Part shown: one piece after another, positions 57,991-64,000 of the stretch | Numbering within the stretch: the first letter of the stretch is position 1 | How the letters are laid out: each line of letters starts with the position of its first letter | NCBI GenBank assembly: GCA_946803715.1 | Contig: CAMPET010000200.1 | Span: 71,695-135,694, forward strand | Direction: 5' to 3' | Source: Beroe ovata | Lineage: Eukaryota > Ctenophora > Nuda > Beroida > Beroidae | Length of the DNA stretch: 64,000 bases | Program-made: the position numbers and the translations under genes | The notes under the pieces: generated by a model | Database searches by the model: none | What the model saw: only the letters and a program-made list of their open reading frames with translations | What the model was told of the DNA's origin: nothing

Positions 57991-60347
57991 AAGAACGTTT
58001 TTCGTTGGCAACCATCAAAAGGTCTCTGTGACATAATAAGTTGTAGTGGTGCAAGTCTCTCAGCCCCCTGTACGCCAATTACCAGGATGTCTGCAGATTC
58101 AAACTTGACTTGGCTAAATCTTGAGATCTATCACTCAAATGAGTGACGAGACATAAACTGACACTTCAGTGGGATGCTCCATTGATGAGAGCAGTGAGAT
58201 CTCAAGACATGCGTCACGCACAGTTGAGTCTTGAGGTTGTGCAGGACAGCACCATTATCCCCCCCATGCATGCAATCCCCAGAGCTTTTACTAGTACACT
58301 GATACCACTTATTTATATCCTTGTCTTACTGTGACCACCGGATAAGTCGTGTTTTACGATATCTTCCGGATATCTGACGAGGCCAGCTGTGACACATGCT
58401 TGTAGGGTTAACATGGACTGTGAGAATTGTGTCAGATGCATCCTGGAGTGTACAATCTGTTGCGTCTTGTTTTATGAAAATTATTGGATTAGGTAGCCAA
58501 CAACAGTGTTTAATTGAATTGCATTCCAAAATCTTTGTTGCAGTGGTGAAAAGTGAACCGGAATTTGTATCAATGTCCTTGCTCCATTCAAAATTAATTA
58601 CCATTCACCGGACGTTGTTATGGCAACGGCTCCGATAAAATGAAACGTAGGTAAGTAGGGTGTAGGTTACCCGATATATTGTGGTATGTAGTGAAACCAA
58701 GTAAATATGTCTAAAATGCTGCATAAACTGGTTTAGTGGTTTAGAACACCTGGTATATTTATGGTTAATCACTAGCTGGCAATATGAGTTATAGCTATGC
58801 TCAATGGGCATTGCTCATCGGCTGCCTTTTCAAGTTCACGAGAAAGTAACTAGAATGTTCCTTACATCAATCAGTTACATATCACTTTTACAGTTGGAAC
58901 AATGGTTTAAACCCCCTGTGAGTGCGCTTTACCGCTCCAATTTATATCCAATTGGTTGTCATGGATACACGTTACTTGAATACCTTACCTTCACTAAAGC
59001 TTTTAAACAACAGTTGTGCGCTTTGAGGGACACACACACGCTTATTTTTCTCGAAGCAACCTCTCCCATCTCGCTTATATTTTCCCATTTCGACAATTAT
59101 GCACATGATTCATGACATGTAATATGGCAAAATGAGGGGACTAATTAACTAATTAACTCCTTTCCGGCTGCCCATACAAAGGCCCGGGAAACAAGCTTTC
59201 TCCATCATTGGCCCACAGGCTGCGGCCGAATTCAGCTTGTTATCACTCAACCAATGAGAGACCCTCCTGAGTGTCACGTGACTGTGCCCGACCAATGAAA
59301 TGGTGTATATACCGACATCCTGACTAGTGGGTTGCTATCGCAACTAGAGTGGTATCCATGACAACGGGTGGTACACCCCACAATTAGGGTATGCACTTAG
59401 ACGGGGCGTGTAATTGGGATTAGGGAGGGTTGTTTCCCCGCGATTCCTGAAATACTAGCCGAGTGTTCGGATCAGCGTGGGGTATCCTGATATCTGATAA
59501 TCAAACCCGGTTAGGCTAATTATTACTCTTAATCAGGCAATTAATGGGTATTTGGTAATATGTGAGCGTGTGCGAACCAATTATAATGCTTGTTCAACTT
59601 ACACCGACACACACTGACAACATCCTGTTATCTGTACACAGCAGGTAACATAGCAAGAAATCTGAGAAATATTCAAGATTTTGGCATAACGCCATATTAT
59701 TTTGCAGGATTTCAAAATTCAAGGATTCAAGACTTCCCGAAAGGAACAAAAGGAAAATACAGTTTCAATGAAAAATAATTGCAAAATATAGAATAGAAAA
59801 TGATACACTGTACAAGAAAATAATCAAAAGAATATCCATCATACTTATTATTACGAGATAAAAATACTGAAATTGATGGTTACTGATTAGTGAATACTAC
59901 TTGGTTATTGTTAAAGCTGCTATTACCTAATTCATTATCAAATCATAGGTATTGATTACCAGAGTTGGTCATAATAAGTAAACTATCATTTCAAAACTTG
60001 TCTACTTTATCTTCGTCGTGCTATCATCGACATCAAGTTATCAAACTGAGATCATTTCTCCAGGTTAGCTTTATCGACTCAATCAATTTTTAACACTTTG
60101 ATTAGGTAGTTAATCACTTTCGAACTACGTAGCTATTTCATTTAACTCAAAACAAGCTGTAACCAGAAACTGTAAGAATTTTAAAAAAGCACGGTTACTA
60201 TCAAATTTAAGCTCAATAGTCAGGAAATATGGAACAATCACATCACCCAGTATATTATAAAAACCATGGTCCCATCCCCGATCTCATCACCGCAACAGCT
60301 CTACTTATAATCAGTCATTAGTGAACTATTTCTACATACCCGCTACT

Positions 60348-60440
60348 TGACACCACATAGCAAGCCCTTGACACCAATTTTCTTGACACCACATAGCAAA
60401 CCCTTGACACCAATTGTCTTGACACCACTATTGACCACTG
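60348..60440. repeat. Minisatellite, 'cttgacaccacatagcaa' unit
   Basis: Two near-perfect copies of a 38-base unit ('ttgacaccacatagcaarcc', then 'cttgacaccaatt'), plus partial copies after them ending near 60440. Confidence 0.8.
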
Positions 60441-60961
60441 ACACTTTCCCTTTGACACACAACCACATATAAATCTTGTGCACGTGTCAGTAGCAGAATG
60501 GGCAAACATCTGCAGCAGAAGAATCTAACAAGCACTTTAAATTTGGAGACAGAGAGCTTTATCAGATAGGTACTATAGAAACTGCTAGATGTTGAAACTA
60601 GCAAGCATTCAAAAAAACAACATCCAGAATCAGCTTGCATACGATATTTTATTAAATAACGGTTATCTTTCGAAAAAGGTGGGGAAATATGAATGTAAAC
60701 ATAGATATACTGGAAGTTTATAATAATTTAAATTGCAGTAAAATATATGTTTCAGATGACTGTTTCTGAGTCTGATCGGTAGACACATTCTGTGTTAGAG
60801 TTGTCAGTTTTTACACTCTGAAAAAACAATCCTCTTAAGTGTCCCAACTACATACCTACCTATCTAACTAACGGGCCACAATGTGACTCCAACGCGTTGC
60901 ATCTCTGTCCTCTATCTCTATGACATCTCCTAAACACCCATTCCTATGAACAAGGATAACG

Positions 60962-63900
60962 CTACAGATAGTAGTTACTCTTCATGATACTCGTATACCG
61001 AGGGGAGGGCGACAGTCTCCCCGCCTGATCCCCCCTAACCGACAAGTTGACATCGCCACCGCCGGGCGGCGTGCTATTGCCACTACTCGACCACACCTCC
61101 TTACTCCCGTCATTGTTTATCTTCTCATCAAGATACTTGTTTATGCTCTGGTTTAACCGGGCTTTCATCCGGGCCAGGGTTTCACTGGGGTCTGAGTAGT
61201 GTTTTCGGGGTGTGTGAGTGTTGATGTTCTTGTCGGGGCCGTTGTCAAGGGCAACGGGCGGTTTGTAATCGCGATAGTCACGTGTTCTGTTGTACAGGTC
61301 ACGTTGTGATTCTTCCAGAGATGTCTCCAACTGAGAAGCGAGATGTAAATTGTAAGTATATTCTATACTTCTATACAGCTGTATGACAAAGGTGACATCA
61401 TCACAAACGATACAATTCGATGACGTCATCACTAATGACGTCATCAGTCATCACTGATCATGATTGTGACAAACCTGTTTCCGTCGCTCCTGCTCCCTCT
61501 CCAGCAGTGATTTGATCATCCTGTTCTCCGATATGAGCGTGCTCGCATTCACCTGGTCCTTGGTAAGTGCTGATTTAGCCTCTGACAATTCTCTCTTCAA
61601 CTCCTCTGCTGTTTTCTCGAATCCTCGTCTCATTTTCTCCTCGTTCTCAGCCCTCATCTGCTCAATAACAGTCCGCGCGTTGCTCTGCTCTTCTAATTGC
61701 CTACACATGGATTGAGGACACATGAGTGAATGAGTGATATCACGTCATGTTGGGTGGTGATTGAGCGAAATTCGAAAATGCTTCGCGGTTCTTTCTTCAT
61801 ATTTGATGATTCAGTACCTACAACACACTCCAGAAGTCCAGAGTCAATAAAATACTGAAATAAGGGACAATGTTACTAACGCATTGATCTCTTCAAGTTT
61901 TCTGTTCAGTTCAATCCTCGCTTTTCCCTCGGCTTGTTTCCTAACGCTTTCCAACTCATCCCTGAATGCAAAGATGTGATATTACCAGGAAAACATTTTC
62001 AAGCATGCAAATACCCATATGATATGATCATTTTCCACCCTAAATGGGCATGATTGTCAGATATATGACGATTAAAAGAAACTGAGATTTTATTGATCAG
62101 GTAAGGATCAGGTAAGGACTTTATCGACATGTTTGAATACATTACTAAAGAACACATATCTCAACCACACACACATATACACACACATACCTACACAGTA
62201 CACACTCACACATTCACACTGACACACACACGCACACACTCACACATTCACACTGACACACACACGCACACACACACACAATCACACTGACACACACCCA
62301 CTCACACACACGCACACAAACAATCAAACACAATCGTAGGCCTCCATTAATTCTGATGAGAAGTAATACAGAGGTTCTTTACAAGTAGCCATTACCTTAC
62401 ATCTTGTACTTATTAGCCATGACTAGAGAGGCATGCTACTAAGAGTAAGATATACACTCTGGTACTCTACTACATGTTTGATATCTCATGATGGTTTTCA
62501 ATGCTTATCATAGGAAATCGTGTTGATTGACCGGATAGCCAATAGGATCATATCAATCACTCTGAATACTCCCGAAAATGGTGTGATACAGTACATCGTC
62601 CTATGACCCACCCTGTAACACGGATTGGGACAGCTGTCCTGTACGCAATGAGGTATTTTAAACATTACTTCACCTGCTCACTCTAAGAAATCAGCAGTGG
62701 CTAAAATCCGAATTCGCCGAATTTAAACGAATTACAGACTCGAGATTTTGAGAATTTTGGAAATTTACTGCGCCAATTTATTAATAACCATATAACAACA
62801 GTCTGAGAAGTAAGGTTAATAATTCATCAATTCAGTCAAGCTTATGAAATATATGAGCATGATTTGCATGTGGTCAGTGTCATAGGTATAAGATCATCTT
62901 GTAATCGCATTTTTCCATCCATCAAGGCTCCAACATTTGATCAATGCTTTGATTACTTGTCACAGTAATCACCACACATAACCAGCAACCACACAGCTTC
63001 CTGAGTACCTGGTGTAACCGCTGGTGGTGGAAATAATACAAATATAGGTGCAGCACCCACTTCCATTTTTATTGGCAATAAAGTAGCGGGTAATCGGTAT
63101 TTACTGTCAAATTAATGATGAGGCATGGTGCAATATCAACTGATTTGATATCCTGCATAGGTACTGATTCTAACACACTCTAGTCGATATAATGGGTGAG
63201 AAGGTGAACCACCATATTATTCTGTTGTCATGGTTACCGGGGTACTGCAAACGTGTAGTACCCACGTGAAGTGTGCAGCTCAGGGATTATCATGGACTAT
63301 ACACTGCAGTGCCGCAGTGCCTTTAGTCTTATTCTGGCATATGAGACATGAGTATGTTGGGCCTTTCTATAGACCAATTAACTAATTAACTCCAAAAGCA
63401 CGGGGCTAATGGGCATTGGGCAATCAGAGCGCACCTCTCATCGAGTGAAGGGGGACCCTGCATCCAGAAGTCTAATTGTGTAATAGGTCGAACAAAGCTT
63501 GGCCGGGGTCCAAGTTAACTCAGAATCATGCTAGTATCAGCTANGCGCGTTGCTCTGCTCTTCTAATTGCCTACACATGGATTGAGGACACATGAGTGAA
63601 TGAGTGATATCACGTCATGTTGGGTGGTGATTGAGCGAAATTCGAAAATGCTTCGCGGTTCTTTCTTCATATTTGATGATTCAGTACCTACAACACACTC
63701 CAGAAGTCCAGAGTCAATAAAATACTGAAATAAGGGACAATGTTACTAACGCATTGATCTCTTCAAGTTTTCTGTTCAGTTCAATCCTCGCTTTTCCCTC
63801 GGCTTGTTTCCTAACGCTTTCCAACTCATCCCTGAATGCAAAGATGTGATATTACCAGGAAAACATTTTCAAGCATGCAAATACCCATATGATATGATCA

Positions 63901-64000
63901 TTTTCCACCCTAAATGGGCATGATTGTCAGATATATGACGATTAAAAGAAACTGAGATTTTATTGATCAGGTAAGGATCAGGTAAGGACTTTATCGACAT
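60962..64000 (-). CDS. Coiled-coil protein with ANKRD26/CCDC144-type domain, 3' end (partial)
   Basis: Minus-strand exons seen: 61881-61961, 61475-61700 and 60962-61330 (stop at 60962-60964). The gene continues beyond the right edge. The first two exons are a continuous heptad coiled coil ('RKQAEGKARIELNRKLEEIN', then 'QLEEQSNARTVIEQMRAENE' and 'ERRKQ/LETSLEESQRDLYN'). This order resembles the conserved coiled-coil block of ANKRD26/POTE/CCDC144 proteins, where 'ELNxKLxEVNxFLQ' is followed by an 'EQIRAxxEASLRxQLE'-like stretch. The last exon leaves the coil and ends in a Pro/Ser/Gly-rich disordered tail. ANKRD26-like proteins sit at centriolar distal appendages; whether this one does is inference from the family, and the ankyrin part would lie outside the window. 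A generic coiled-coil protein is the alternative. Confidence 0.55.
61962..63543. other. Intronic sequence of the coiled-coil gene, with a (CA)n tract
   Basis: The region between the last visible exon and the duplicated block contains no supported exon. It holds an imperfect (CA)n tract at about 62161-62330 and plain AT-rich DNA. Because the duplication at its right edge is probably artificial, the true order of sequence here is uncertain. Confidence 0.5.
63545..64000. repeat. 456-bp repeat of 61675-62130 after a single N (assembly redundancy)
   Basis: From 63545 onward the sequence repeats 61675-62130 with a constant offset of 1870 and no difference noticed by eye. It includes the coiled-coil exon (63751-63831) and the edge of the next exon (63545-63570). 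It begins exactly after the N at 63544. Identical copies at an N boundary point to overlapping contigs placed side by side, not a real duplication. Confidence 0.9.

Larger units (their letters stand above)
57360..60961. other. Intergenic; GC-rich repeat fragment and a minisatellite
   Basis: No supported gene. About 57830-57990 is a GC-rich fragment related to the repeats at 5.6 and 39.2 kb. 60348-60440 is a small minisatellite. Frames at 57940-58146, 58143-58334 and 58804-59115 lack recognisable motifs. A segment at 59132-59157 ('aattaactaattaactcc') also occurs at 63376-63394. Confidence 0.5.

Overview
The window is nuclear DNA from a multicellular animal. Most genes are broken into many short exons with GT-AG introns. 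Long (CA)n/(GT)n tracts and N gaps are present, and the genes are animal housekeeping or signalling families (MSK kinase, ITPK1, DNAAF10/WDR92, TPP1, proteasome beta-2, 7TM receptors). A clear EFF-1/AFF-1-family cell-cell fusogen narrows the lineage. As far as I know that family is described mainly from nematodes and also from a few scattered lineages, including some arthropods, ctenophores and amphioxus. A compact, early-branching animal such as a ctenophore would fit, but that is inference. Exon boundaries below were read by eye from the sequence; phases were checked for continuity and most models close cleanly.

Layout, left to right. 0.4-3.6 kb (+): an intronless FAS/PKS-like protein with a dead KS, an intact acyltransferase, a degenerate dehydratase and an ACP, preceded by a 131-bp tandem duplication of its start region. 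3.7-4.9 kb (-): proteasome beta-2 subunit. 5.6-6.1 kb: GC-rich repeat. 6.3-9.8 kb (-): tripeptidyl-peptidase 1, with exons 1-2 present twice because of an assembly (probably allelic) duplication. 10-11.9 kb: hairpin elements. 11.95-16.7 kb (+): EFF/AFF-type fusogen, 15 exons, with a terminal-inverted-repeat element in one intron. 17.3-19.0 kb (+): intronless type II glycosyltransferase. 19.4-20.6 kb (-): small ankyrin protein. 22.4-25.7 kb (+): unrecognised basic protein of about 454 residues.

26.7-37.8 kb (-): an MSK-type dual kinase (RPS6KA5/4-like), about 18 exons. A 7TM receptor gene lies on the opposite strand inside one of its introns (31-32.3 kb). 39.2-39.9 kb: a second copy of the GC-rich foldback repeat. 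40.7-43.4 kb (+): DNAAF10/WDR92. 44.6-46.0 kb (+): a serine- and aspartate-rich protein built of degenerate repeats. 46-50 kb: mostly microsatellite and plain intergenic DNA. 50-51 kb (-): a rhodopsin-like receptor without a DRY motif. 54.8-57.4 kb (+): ITPK1. 60.96 kb to the end (-): the 3' end of an ANKRD26-type coiled-coil gene. The last 456 bases repeat its earlier sequence and look like a redundant contig end.

The genes do not form a pathway. The observations most worth following are the fusogen, the degenerate KS-AT-DH-ACP protein, the nested receptor gene and the shared foldback/inverted-repeat elements.
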